DNA of 64,000 nucleotides from Mycolicibacterium peregrinum (GTDB lineage: Bacteria; Actinomycetota; Actinomycetes; Mycobacteriales; Mycobacteriaceae), in assembly GCF_001665785.1 (NCBI RefSeq), contig NZ_LZSO01000031.1, positions 62,001 through 126,000 of the forward strand. Reading direction: 5' to 3'. Under the pieces are notes generated by a model. The model was not told the origin of the DNA. It saw only the letters and a program-made list of their open reading frames with translations, and ran no database searches. Position 1 is the first letter of the stretch. Every line of letters starts with the position of its first letter. This document shows positions 52,079 through 59,974 of the stretch, piece after piece. Position numbers and translations under genes: made by a program.

Positions 52079-52405
52079 CTAGCCTGCCTGGTGTACCGAC
52101 TCCACGGTGTAGATGTGTGGGTCGAAACTGGTGGCGACGTCGGCGCATCGGCCCATGTGCTCCCGAGCGGTGGGATCGGCCAGCATCGCCTGAAAGTCCT
52201 CGGCGCTTCGCCACTGTGCGTAGTTGATGACGCGGGTGCCGTCCGTACTCAGATGGATGTTGGCGGAGATGAATCCGGGGACGTGGCGCATCACGTCCTC
52301 GGTCGCCTGGCCCAGTAACGCGGCGAGTTCGGCTGCCCGCTGCGGCTCCACCGTGAACACGTTGATGAGGGTGGCGTGGGGGCTGTGTTGCTGAATGGTC
52401 GTCAT
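52079..52405 (-). CDS. Antibiotic biosynthesis monooxygenase (ABM) domain protein
   Basis: 108 residues from the ATG at 52405 with a strong GGAGGAAT site. ABM dimeric ferredoxin-like fold: INVFTVEPQRAAELAALL, PGFISANIHLSTDGTRVINYAQW. Such enzymes oxidise quinone-type substrates without cofactor or degrade haem; which applies is unknown. It is divergent from the MarR gene across a dyad, so it is probably the regulated target. Confidence 0.86.
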   Translation of the reverse strand: MTTIQQHSPHATLINVFTVEPQRAAELAALLGQATEDVMRHVPGFISANIHLSTDGTRVINYAQWRSAEDFQAMLADPTAREHMGRCADVATSFDPHIYTVESVHQAG

Positions 52406-52415
52406 GATTCCTCCT

Positions 52416-52468
52416 ATGTCAGGTTCCTTACACTGCCGACGGTAGCACTGATGTAAGGTTCCTGTCAT
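52416..52468. promoter_or_regulatory. Inverted 17-bp arms between ABM and MarR genes
   Basis: ATGTCAGGTTCCTTACA (52416-52432) and TGTAAGGTTCCTGTCAT (52452-52468) are inverted at 14 of 17 positions. The core is CCTTACA/TGTAAGG, and GGTTCCT is kept as a direct repeat in both arms. The right arm reaches the MarR ATG. This is a good candidate for MarR autoregulation and control of the ABM gene. Confidence 0.6.
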
Positions 52469-52922
52469 GCCTCCGAACGTGGAAAGTGGGGCCGGCTACC
52501 TCGTCAAGCGGGTCCAACAGAGCCTGCGTCGCAATTGCGATGCGGCACTGCGCTCCACCGGGTTGTCGATGGCGCAGTACACGGCCCTTCGTGCGCTGGC
52601 TGACCATCCGCAAGCCTCGGCTGCGGAGCTGGCGCGGCTGTGCTTCGTCACGCGCCAGTCGCTGCAAGACGTGTTGACGGGTCTGCGCGCCGAGCACCTG
52701 GTCGAGGAGTCCCCCGGTCCCCAACGGGGCCGTGCCCGCGCGTTGCGGTTGACTGCGGCGGGGAAGCGCCGACTGGGCCAAGCCCACTCTGCCGTGATCC
52801 ACGTCGAGCGGAACATGCTCAGCGGCTTGTCTGGCAAGGATCAGAAAGAACTCGCAACGATGCTGTTGCGTTGCGCGGAGAACCTCGAGGCAGCTGTGCC
52901 GGTAACTACGGTTGGCTTGTGA
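52467..52922 (+). CDS. MarR-family regulator
   Basis: 151 residues. Winged helix with LSMAQYTALRALADHPQASA, recognition helix CFVTRQSLQDVLTGL, wing PQRGRARALRLTAAGKRRL. Divergent from the ABM monooxygenase and overlapping the TetR gene by 4 bp (GTGA), so MarR and TetR are made from one message. The usual MarR role is ligand-relieved repression by phenolics or oxidants. Confidence 0.9.
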   Translation: MPPNVESGAGYLVKRVQQSLRRNCDAALRSTGLSMAQYTALRALADHPQASAAELARLCFVTRQSLQDVLTGLRAEHLVEESPGPQRGRARALRLTAAGKRRLGQAHSAVIHVERNMLSGLSGKDQKELATMLLRCAENLEAAVPVTTVGL

Positions 52923-53566
52923 CTTCGGCAAGGCGTGGGCGCGGTAGGCCCGCCGGACCTGGTGTCGACGTCGAGCGGCGACGCGCGGATCTGCTCGACG
53001 CCGCAGAACGCGCCATCCGTGCCCACGGACCCGATGTGGGAATCGCTGAGGTGGCCAAAGAGGCAGGCTTCGTCCGCTCGGCCGTTTATGCTGTCTTCCC
53101 GAATCGGGCAGCCATCCTTTCTGCGCTCGGAGAGCGGCAGGCCCATCGGTTACTCACGGAGATCACCCGCCGCGCCGCCGGATCGACCGATCTGCGTCAA
53201 CGCATGTCGTTGTTCTTCGACGTTCTCTGTGGCTGGATGCAGGACGACCCGAACCTGTACCGGGCGTTGAGCGTGCACGCTGCCGGGGGCCACGAGATGC
53301 CGGGGATATTCGACGAACTCGCCACCGCAGTCGAGGCCATGCTGACGGTGTCCATGGCGGCCGGTGGTGTCGACACCGCGGCAGCCGCGCCGTGGGCCCG
53401 CGCCATAGTCGGCTCGGCGATGGTGAGTGCCCAGTGGTGGATCCGGGATTCGTCGATGCCTCGCGCCGAACTCGTCGAACATCTGACGAAGCTGTGCTGG
53501 GACGGTGGCTCGGCCCTGCCGTTCAGCCCCTTCGACGTTTCGGCTATTGACAGCGGGCAGCCATAA
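52919..53566 (+). CDS. TetR-family regulator
   Basis: 215 residues from the GTG at 52919 that overlaps the MarR stop. The HTH is VGIAEVAKEAGFVRSAVYAVF and the start is basic (RRGRGRPAGPG). The TAA at 53564-53566 sits inside the left arm of a 16-bp inverted repeat whose right arm covers the start of the carotenoid oxygenase gene 8 bp further on. It probably regulates that gene. Confidence 0.9.
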   Translation: MTSARRGRGRPAGPGVDVERRRADLLDAAERAIRAHGPDVGIAEVAKEAGFVRSAVYAVFPNRAAILSALGERQAHRLLTEITRRAAGSTDLRQRMSLFFDVLCGWMQDDPNLYRALSVHAAGGHEMPGIFDELATAVEAMLTVSMAAGGVDTAAAAPWARAIVGSAMVSAQWWIRDSSMPRAELVEHLTKLCWDGGSALPFSPFDVSAIDSGQP

Positions 53567-53591
53567 AAGACACCATGTCTTTTATGGCTGC
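53557..53591 (+). promoter_or_regulatory. 16-bp perfect inverted repeat across TetR stop and oxygenase start
   Basis: GCAGCCATAAAAGACA (53557-53572), loop CCA, TGTCTTTTATGGCTGC (53576-53591). The left arm contains the TetR stop, and the ATG at 53575 straddles the loop and right arm. It is either a TetR operator or an mRNA hairpin that hides the oxygenase start. No T run follows, so a terminator is unlikely. Confidence 0.75.
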
Positions 53592-55131
53592 GCCCACCAC
53601 GCCTCAGGTCGATGGTCCCTCGCGGTACTGGGAGGACGTCTCTGGCGAACATGACCTGACCCTTACCGAAATCACCGGCACGCTCCCGCTGGAGTTGACC
53701 GGGACGCTCTATCGCAACGGGTCGGGTCGCTGGAACATCGGTGCATCACGGGTGGACAGCCTGTTCGACGTCGACGGAATGGTGGTCGCGTTCGCGATCG
53801 ACGGCAACGGCGTCCGGTTCAAGAACCGGTTCGTCCGCACCGAGCACTACCTCACCACCACTGCCGCCGGCCGGATGGTGAAACGCGGGTTCGCTTACCA
53901 GCGGCCAGGGGGAGTGCGGGCCAACGCGTTTCGGCTACCCGCCAATACCGCCAACACCAACGTGATGATCGGGGCAGACCAACTGCTCGCCCTGTGGGAG
54001 GGTGGTCGGCCGCACGGAATGGATCTCGACACGCTCAACACGATCGGGATGTGCAGTCTCGACGGCATGCTCAAGGGCCCCATCGGTGCGTATTCGGCGC
54101 ACTACACCTACGACGCGACGACGGACTCCAGGGTCAACTTCGGGTTCGAACCCTACTTTCCTCGCCTCGATCCGCGGCACGTCCGTAGTGCGCCGAGCCG
54201 GGACGAGAAGATCAGGCGGCTGCGGGAACTCGCAGGCGAAGCGATTCCGCGTATGCGGCTACGACTGTATGAGACCGACCGCAACGGCGTCACCAGGTAC
54301 CTCCGTGCGGTACCGCTACCCGGCATGGGACTCATTCACGACATGGCGCTGACCCCGCGCTACGCCATCTTCATGCTGTCTCCCTTGCGGATCAACCCCT
54401 GGGCCGCGTTGGGGCGGCAAACCTATTGGGACGCCATGCGGTTCAAGCAGAACGAGCCGTCCTACTTCGTCCTGGCCCCGCGTGACGGCGGGAAGGTCCG
54501 GACGATCGAGACCGACCCGTTCTACATGTGGCATTACGCCAACGCCTACGAGGAGGGCGCCGATGTGGTGGTGGAGCTGCCCCGCTTCGCCCCGGAGACC
54601 TTCGGCGGGATGCAGGCCTGGGGTGCGGACAGCCGCAGTGACATGGCGCGGTTGTACCGAGATGTTGCAGCCGAAGACCTACCGGACACCGTGCGCCTGA
54701 CCCGTTTCCGCATCACGCCCGACGACCGGGTGCTGGCCGAACCACTTGCCCAATTGGGTTGCGAATTCCCGCAGATCGATCAGCGTCGCTCAACCCAACA
54801 GCACTCGGTGACCTATGTGACCGTGCCCAGCGACGGGGAGGGCAGCGGGGAGGGGATCGGCCGTTTCAACCACGCCGACGGCAGTGTGCAGACCTACTGC
54901 CCGCCGGGCCACAAACTCGTCGAGCCGATCTTCGTGCCGCGCCCGGGCAGTACCGCAGAAGGCGACGGATGGGTGCTGACCGTGGGATATGACGAGGCCC
55001 AGCACCGTAGCCGGCTGATGGTGTTCGACGCGCCGCACATCGACACCGGACCGATCGCCGAGGCCTGGCTGCCTTTCCACCTGCCGATGAGCTATCACGG
55101 TGCCTTCACTGATCGGGTGGCCAGGTTGTAG
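53575..55131 (+). CDS. Carotenoid oxygenase (RPE65/CCD family)
   Basis: 518 residues from 53575; an ATG at 53584 would drop three residues. Seven-bladed propeller family with four Fe(II) histidines recognisable as His176 (AHYTYD), His255 (GLIHDMALT), His320 (MWHYANAY) and His508 (SYHGAF), all present. Start region LTGTLYRNGSGRWN is typical. It cleaves a C=C bond of carotenoids, apocarotenoids or stilbenoids with O2. No carotenoid-synthesis genes are adjacent. Likely controlled by the preceding TetR gene. Confidence 0.94.
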   Translation: MSFMAAPTTPQVDGPSRYWEDVSGEHDLTLTEITGTLPLELTGTLYRNGSGRWNIGASRVDSLFDVDGMVVAFAIDGNGVRFKNRFVRTEHYLTTTAAGRMVKRGFAYQRPGGVRANAFRLPANTANTNVMIGADQLLALWEGGRPHGMDLDTLNTIGMCSLDGMLKGPIGAYSAHYTYDATTDSRVNFGFEPYFPRLDPRHVRSAPSRDEKIRRLRELAGEAIPRMRLRLYETDRNGVTRYLRAVPLPGMGLIHDMALTPRYAIFMLSPLRINPWAALGRQTYWDAMRFKQNEPSYFVLAPRDGGKVRTIETDPFYMWHYANAYEEGADVVVELPRFAPETFGGMQAWGADSRSDMARLYRDVAAEDLPDTVRLTRFRITPDDRVLAEPLAQLGCEFPQIDQRRSTQQHSVTYVTVPSDGEGSGEGIGRFNHADGSVQTYCPPGHKLVEPIFVPRPGSTAEGDGWVLTVGYDEAQHRSRLMVFDAPHIDTGPIAEAWLPFHLPMSYHGAFTDRVARL

Positions 55132-55134
55132 AAA

Positions 55135-57285
55135 CTAGTTGGGAGCGAAGGCACTTTCGGTCAAGCGTGCGATCACCGGCGACAACAACTGGGCGTACTC
55201 GGCGGTGATGTGGTTGTCGTCGCGGAACACCAAGGTGTTGCCGACGATCACCGGGCAGCGTTGGTCGGTGCAGAAGTACTGGTCCAGCCGCGCGTACTGG
55301 CCACCGCCGGCCCGCACTGCCGCCGTCTCCGCGGCAATACCGCTGTCGTTCATCGCGATCGAGCGGTTGGGCACGCAGGCCGACGCGTCGTCCATGTGTG
55401 CTGACAGGCAGGTCGGCACCGTCGTGTGCGGGTCGGGCACCGGGCCGAGCACCAGGACCCGCGCGCCGGTGCCGCGCAACTGCGACACCAGTCGGGTCAA
55501 TGCGTCCAGCCAGGTCGGGTCGTAGCTGACGAACCCGAAATCGGCCCCGTAGCGACGTACCATGTCCAGCACGATCAGCGCCGGGCGTTCGTTGGCGATC
55601 CTGGTCAGCACATCGGCCCGCCACTGCTTGCATTCGGTGAACTCGCGGTCGAGGTAGGGGCTGAGGATCGGGAGCTTCATCGGCGGGCAGGTGACCTTCG
55701 CGTAGGTCTCCAGCCGCCAATGCTGCTGTTGCGCTGCGGTTTCCAGAGCCGGTTGCCACATCCCCGCGTGAGAATCCCCGATCAGCGCGACTTTGGTGGC
55801 CGATGTGGTGTCGCCGGACGCGCAGTCCGGCACGGAAACGTCCTGCCACGACAGGACGCAACCGTTGACGAATGCCTCGGGTTTGGTGATGTTGTCCAGC
55901 GGCGGTGACAGATTCGACGGCACCGCGCGCAGGCCGGCCGACGCGGCGACGGCTGCCTGGAGCTGTTGTTCGGGCGTCAGAGCCTGCGTCGGGGCGGCCG
56001 CCGGGGGCGGTCCGATCAGGGCGACCGGAACCGCTGCCGGTCCGGACCCCGTCGGAACCGGGCGCACCGCCAACAGCACCAGACCGGCGCAGACGGCCAT
56101 GCCCGTCGCCGTCGCGCCGACGGCCAAACTGCGCCACGAGGACGCACGCAGCGCCGCGGCGAACCGGGCCGGGTTCTCGACCAGATGCAACGTCAGGACC
56201 GCCAGGCCCAGTGATGTCACCACCATCGCCAGCCGGCCGGCGAGGCCGAGGCCGTGGCCGAACAGTGCGGGCGCCAACAGCAGTACCGGCCAGTGCCAGA
56301 GGTACCACGAGTACGACAACCGGCCGATACCGCGCATCGCCGGTTTGGACAGGAGCCGTCCCACACCCAGGTCGGGTATCGCACAACCGGCCCCGATCAC
56401 CAGTGCGGTCCCCATCACCGGCAGCATCGCCGCCGTGCCCGGATAGGGTGTGGCCGTGCCGAGTTGAGTGCAGGTGGCCAGGACCAGCGCCAGGCCTCCC
56501 CAGCCGACCAACGCCGCACACACCGGCGGCAGGGTGCGCCAGTGCGCCGCGGTCAACGCGATCAGGCCGCCGGTGGCCAACTCCCACGCGCGGGTCGGCA
56601 GGGAGAAGAACGCCCACGGCGGCATGGTCTGGGTCCACGACAGTGCGAGCATCAGCGAGATGGCCGCGACCACCGCCAACACGCAGGCGTAAGGGACTGC
56701 TGAACGGGTGCCCCGGCCGTTGCGGGCCAGCAGCCACGCGGTGCCGAGGATCAGGGCGGGCCACAGCAGATAGAACTGTTCCTCCACACCGAGTGACCAG
56801 TAGTGCTGTAGCGGCGACGCCGTCGTCTCGGCCGCCAGATAGTCCGTGCCCTGGACCGCGAACCGGTAGTTCCCGGCATACAAGGCGCTGGCGATCGCAT
56901 CGGCCAGCACCGAGCGGGCCCGCAGTGGCGGCAGCAGGAGGGTCGCCGCCATCGATGTCGCCACGAGAACGAGTGCAGCGGCCGGGAGCAGGCGCCTGGC
57001 CCGGCCGGCATAGAACTGGGCCATGCGGACCGTCCCGGTGTCCGACGCCTCGCGCCACAGCAGCCCGGTGATCAGGAATCCCGACACGACGAAGAAGACG
57101 TCGACGCCGACGAACCCGCCGCCGAAACCGGGGACCCCCGCATGAAACAGCACCACGGCGAGCACCGCGACTGCTCGCAGACCTTCGATGTCGGGACGAA
57201 ATTGTTTGTTCGACAGGGGTTTTCGCCCGCCCGCGGCGCTGCCGCGGCGGGCGCTGGGCCTCGCTGAGGTAATCACTCTGTTCAC
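55135..57285 (-). CDS. OafA-type membrane acyltransferase with SGNH domain
   Basis: 716 residues. The N-terminal acyltransferase-3 domain has about ten membrane helices (start PDIEGLRAVAVLAVVLFHAG; FFVVSGFLITG; GVEEQFYLLWP). After a linker, the C-terminal SGNH domain (from about 495) has the block I Ser in LIGDSHAGMW (Ser505) and a C-terminal DDNHIT with Asp and His. It transfers acyl groups, often acetyl or succinyl, to envelope glycolipids or polysaccharides. The overlapping longer minus-strand frame is a shadow. Convergent with the oxygenase gene, divergent from the RNase gene. Confidence 0.93.
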   Translation of the reverse strand: MNRVITSARPSARRGSAAGGRKPLSNKQFRPDIEGLRAVAVLAVVLFHAGVPGFGGGFVGVDVFFVVSGFLITGLLWREASDTGTVRMAQFYAGRARRLLPAAALVLVATSMAATLLLPPLRARSVLADAIASALYAGNYRFAVQGTDYLAAETTASPLQHYWSLGVEEQFYLLWPALILGTAWLLARNGRGTRSAVPYACVLAVVAAISLMLALSWTQTMPPWAFFSLPTRAWELATGGLIALTAAHWRTLPPVCAALVGWGGLALVLATCTQLGTATPYPGTAAMLPVMGTALVIGAGCAIPDLGVGRLLSKPAMRGIGRLSYSWYLWHWPVLLLAPALFGHGLGLAGRLAMVVTSLGLAVLTLHLVENPARFAAALRASSWRSLAVGATATGMAVCAGLVLLAVRPVPTGSGPAAVPVALIGPPPAAAPTQALTPEQQLQAAVAASAGLRAVPSNLSPPLDNITKPEAFVNGCVLSWQDVSVPDCASGDTTSATKVALIGDSHAGMWQPALETAAQQQHWRLETYAKVTCPPMKLPILSPYLDREFTECKQWRADVLTRIANERPALIVLDMVRRYGADFGFVSYDPTWLDALTRLVSQLRGTGARVLVLGPVPDPHTTVPTCLSAHMDDASACVPNRSIAMNDSGIAAETAAVRAGGGQYARLDQYFCTDQRCPVIVGNTLVFRDDNHITAEYAQLLSPVIARLTESAFAPN

Positions 57286-57368
57286 TCGAGTAACGATCGT
57301 CGCACGGCAACCCGTGTTGACCCTGGATTTGCCGGGCCTGTTGTACGCCTGTTGCTAGCCTCGTGCCG

Positions 57369-57809
57369 ATGGGACGATCACGCATTGCGGCGCTGGCAGT
57401 GCTGTGCGGCCTGCTTTCGGGGTGCTGCGCTCCGACCGAAACCACGCCATCTCCGGCGGCGCCACCGGCGTCGACATCGGGATCGGCATCACCGGCGAAG
57501 TCTGCGGCGGCCGACGGCACCTGCGCTCTGAGTGGCCTCCCGCCGGAAGCGGACAAGACCGTGGAGCTCATCCAGTCCGGCGGGCCGTTCCCCTACCCGC
57601 GCAACGACGGCGTCGTTTTCGGAAACTACGAAGGCCGGTTGCCCAAGCACGAGCGCGGCTACTACCACGAGTACACGGTGCCGACGCCCGGCAACAAGCA
57701 CCGTGGGAAGCGGCGCATCGTCACCGGGGGATCACCGCAGAACGACCCGCCCGAGTACTACTACACCGGCGACCACTACGAATCGTTCTGCCTGATCGGA
57801 GGCATGTGA
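57369..57809 (+). CDS. Lipoprotein ribonuclease, barnase/RNase Sa type
   Basis: 146 residues from the ATG at 57369. Signal peptide with lipobox LLSGC (Cys19), then a Ser/Pro/Ala linker and a microbial N1/barnase-type RNase domain. Catalytic residues are visible: Glu101 (YHEYTVP), Arg115/Arg116 (RRIVTG) and His136 (GDHYESF). It cleaves single-stranded RNA, usually after G. Being exported and lipid-anchored, it would act outside the cytoplasm. Its stop overlaps the barstar start (GTGA). Confidence 0.88.
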   Translation: MGRSRIAALAVLCGLLSGCCAPTETTPSPAAPPASTSGSASPAKSAAADGTCALSGLPPEADKTVELIQSGGPFPYPRNDGVVFGNYEGRLPKHERGYYHEYTVPTPGNKHRGKRRIVTGGSPQNDPPEYYYTGDHYESFCLIGGM

Positions 57810-58084
57810 AGACGTATCGGATCGACGGGACCAAGGTGAGTTCCAGAGCGGACTTCTTCACCGAGATCGGCCGTGCGGTCAACGGCGACGGCGGCTACTT
57901 CGGCTCGAACCTGGACGCGCTGGCCGACTGCCTGCGCGGCGGTTTCGGTACGCCCGAGGATCGTAAGTTCCGGTTCGTCATGACCGACTACCGCAACATC
58001 AAAGACGCGCTCGGCGAGGACACGTGGAGCACCGTCCTGTCGATCTTCACCACCGAGGGCGTCGACCTCTGGCTGGAGAACTGA
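57806..58084 (+). CDS. Barstar-family RNase inhibitor
   Basis: 92 residues from a GTG overlapping the RNase stop by 4 bp. Barstar fold markers are MKTYRIDGTKVSSRADFFTEI, the loop YFGSNLDALADCLRG (the Tyr/Gly/Asn/Asp segment that plugs barnase) and the final strand GVDLWLEN. It has no signal peptide, so it neutralises RNase in the cytoplasm before export. Coupled translation ensures inhibitor is made with toxin. Confidence 0.93.
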   Translation: MKTYRIDGTKVSSRADFFTEIGRAVNGDGGYFGSNLDALADCLRGGFGTPEDRKFRFVMTDYRNIKDALGEDTWSTVLSIFTTEGVDLWLEN

Positions 58085-58293
58085 CGCTCATGTGGAAGGC
58101 CGGCAAATCACGCCGGTGGCAGCTTACGCGCGTCCGACGTGGGCAACGGCGCTGCAGCCTCGGGTTGGCAACGAGGTTCTGCGGCAACGGCGTTGACGCC
58201 TGAGGCGCAGCCTGCGAAAACTGGTTACCCTGGCGTTCTGCGCGCCGTCAGGTGCGGGATCACTGACGGACAAGAGGCGGGAGCTACGCGCGC

Positions 58294-58827
58294 GTGACCG
58301 AGACGCCGGCGACTGCGACGACATGGCTGATGGCCCGCACCGAGGGGTCCGCACACCTGTGGCAAACCGACCCAAGGGGTATGGCCGCCGCGCTCCCCTA
58401 CTTTCGAGCGACGATGACCCACTTTGTCGCACTCCACGGCGGCGTGTTGTCGGCGAAGCGACCGGCCTGCGACGGCTTCACGGCTGCCTTCGACCGCGCG
58501 ACCGACGCGGTGTCCTGTGCGCTGTATCTGCAACTGACGCCGTTGGATCCGTTTGAGCTGTGCATCGGTGTGCACAGCACTTCCGCCGGCACCGAGCGTC
58601 TGCGCGACATCGCCCATGGTGGGCAGACCTTGATATCGGGCACGACGGCGTCCTTGGTCGAGGGCGACCTTCCGTCCGGTACGACGCTGAAATACCTTGG
58701 CGATCAACGCATGGACGGCGGCGAGCCCCAGGAGCGCCTCCTGCAGCTGTGCCATCCGGGATTGCACAAGTACCTGCGGCCCTTACGCATGCCGAATGCG
58801 GTTCTCGCCGAAGTCCTGGTGAACTGA
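58294..58827 (+). CDS. Degenerate class III cyclase-like domain protein
   Basis: 177 residues from a GTG. The text follows the cyclase domain that sits at the N-terminus of some mycobacterial LuxR regulators: TEGSAHLWQTDPRGMAAAL, GFTAAFDRATDAVSCALYL, HGGQTLISGTTASLV, LKYLGDQRM. The first metal-binding Asp (usually FTDIEGS) is replaced (MARTEGS), and the central glycine-rich GD segment is poor, so cyclase activity is unlikely. The ATPase and LuxR parts are absent. It may be a stand-alone binding or inhibitory domain. A 209-bp gap without a gene lies upstream. Confidence 0.72.
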   Translation: MTETPATATTWLMARTEGSAHLWQTDPRGMAAALPYFRATMTHFVALHGGVLSAKRPACDGFTAAFDRATDAVSCALYLQLTPLDPFELCIGVHSTSAGTERLRDIAHGGQTLISGTTASLVEGDLPSGTTLKYLGDQRMDGGEPQERLLQLCHPGLHKYLRPLRMPNAVLAEVLVN

Positions 58828-58831
58828 CGTC

Positions 58832-59911
58832 TCAGTTGAAGGCGAGCCAGCTGGGCAGGGCCCGCTCGCGCGAATCGCACAGCACCTGACGCGTATCGCA
58901 GTTGCCGCGAGGTGATCCGGCGCCGCTCCACATGCCTCCGGTGTCGCGGCGCAACACGATCGCCGACGAACCGCCGCCGTCGAGCAGCAGTGCGTTGTCA
59001 GCCCCCAGGCCGCGGAACAGGTCCTGGATGTTGTCCGGGGTGTAACTGCCGCCCTGGAAGACGTAGAGCTGATCGGTGGCCCGGTTGTAGCCGATGGCGG
59101 TGCGCGCCGCACTCGGGCCGTTGTCGTTGAGCTGGCCGGTGTCGCCGGGAGCGAGCAGTCCGATGCCGGCGACCGCGACGAACCGGGCGTTCTGATCCAG
59201 CAGCCGCTGGATCACCGGGGTGGCCGAGTCGTAGTCGTCCTTACTCTTGGGCATCACCACATACGGGGCGCCACTCATGGGGAGGATCATGGTGGCCAGT
59301 GCGGCCCAACGCTCGTCACCGCCGGACAGGCCCTGCTTGCCCGCGTAGGCCAGCGTGCCGGTGACCGCGGCGTTGGCCCGGCCCTGCCCGCGGGTGTTGT
59401 CGACGTAGGCGCCCAACGGGGACGAGCACTTGGTGTCGCGCCACGAGCCGCCCTTCTGTCCGCGTACGTCGAAGAAGTTGGCGTTCACCGCGATGGTCGG
59501 CTGGCCCAGGACCTGCCAGGCGGCGAGCGGCGCGTAGGTTTCCGACGCCTGCCAGAGTCCTTCGCTCGTCCGGGCGCCGGGGGTGCGCTCGCAGCGGGAC
59601 TGATAACCCTGATGGCTGTCGACCAACAGGCGCGGGTTGAGCCGTCCGGAGGCGTTCTTCATCGTCATCAGATGGCCGCCGTTGTTCAGCGTGTAGGCGC
59701 GGCCGTCGGCGGACAGAAAGGGTGCGGCGAACTGGCCGCCGAAGTTGTAGACGAGGTAGGCGCCCTTGGTGTTGGCGATCGCTCCGAGCAGCAGCGTCCG
59801 GGCGTCCTCGGCGCGTGCGACGGGGGAGCCGGTGGTGGCTAGCGCCGCGCAGACGGCAACGGCGGCCGCAGTGGCGACCGCACGTTGGAAGAGTTTTGCC
59901 AGGGCTGGCAC
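58832..59911 (-). CDS. Exported phosphodiester glycosidase (NAGPA/DUF2233) family protein
   Basis: 359 residues from a GTG. Signal peptide with an ARAED cleavage region near residue 35. NAGPA-type domain: VNANFFDVRG, AAVTGTLAY, RTAIGYNRATDQLYVFQG and the family hallmark ADNALLLDGGGSSAIV. Relatives hydrolyse GlcNAc-phosphodiester linkages or act on envelope sugars. Two Cys pairs near the end may form disulfides. A consensus promoter ends 7 bases before the GTG, so the mRNA is probably leaderless. Convergent with the cyclase-like gene (4 bp). Confidence 0.87.
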   Translation of the reverse strand: MPALAKLFQRAVATAAAVAVCAALATTGSPVARAEDARTLLLGAIANTKGAYLVYNFGGQFAAPFLSADGRAYTLNNGGHLMTMKNASGRLNPRLLVDSHQGYQSRCERTPGARTSEGLWQASETYAPLAAWQVLGQPTIAVNANFFDVRGQKGGSWRDTKCSSPLGAYVDNTRGQGRANAAVTGTLAYAGKQGLSGGDERWAALATMILPMSGAPYVVMPKSKDDYDSATPVIQRLLDQNARFVAVAGIGLLAPGDTGQLNDNGPSAARTAIGYNRATDQLYVFQGGSYTPDNIQDLFRGLGADNALLLDGGGSSAIVLRRDTGGMWSGAGSPRGNCDTRQVLCDSRERALPSWLAFN

Positions 59912-59918
59912 GAACTAC

Positions 59919-59946
59919 ACAATAACCACACAGGAAACTCTGTCAA
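59919..59946 (-). promoter_or_regulatory. SigA-type promoter giving a leaderless transcript
   Basis: On the minus strand TTGACA (59946-59941) and TATTGT (59924-59919) are 16 bp apart. The -10 box is 7 bases from the GTG at 59911, where transcription would start. Confidence 0.65.
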
Positions 59947-59974
59947 CATGCGTAACAGGCTGGTCACGGTTGGA

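Noticed and set aside
53557..53591. Intrinsic terminator between TetR and oxygenase genes
   Set aside because: The stem is AT-rich, followed by GCGCCC rather than a T run, and it contains the next start codon.
55106..57571. 821-residue frame on the minus strand overlapping the acyltransferase
   Set aside because: Arg/Gly/Pro-rich without domain motifs, and it overlaps a gene with clear acyltransferase and SGNH signatures in another frame.
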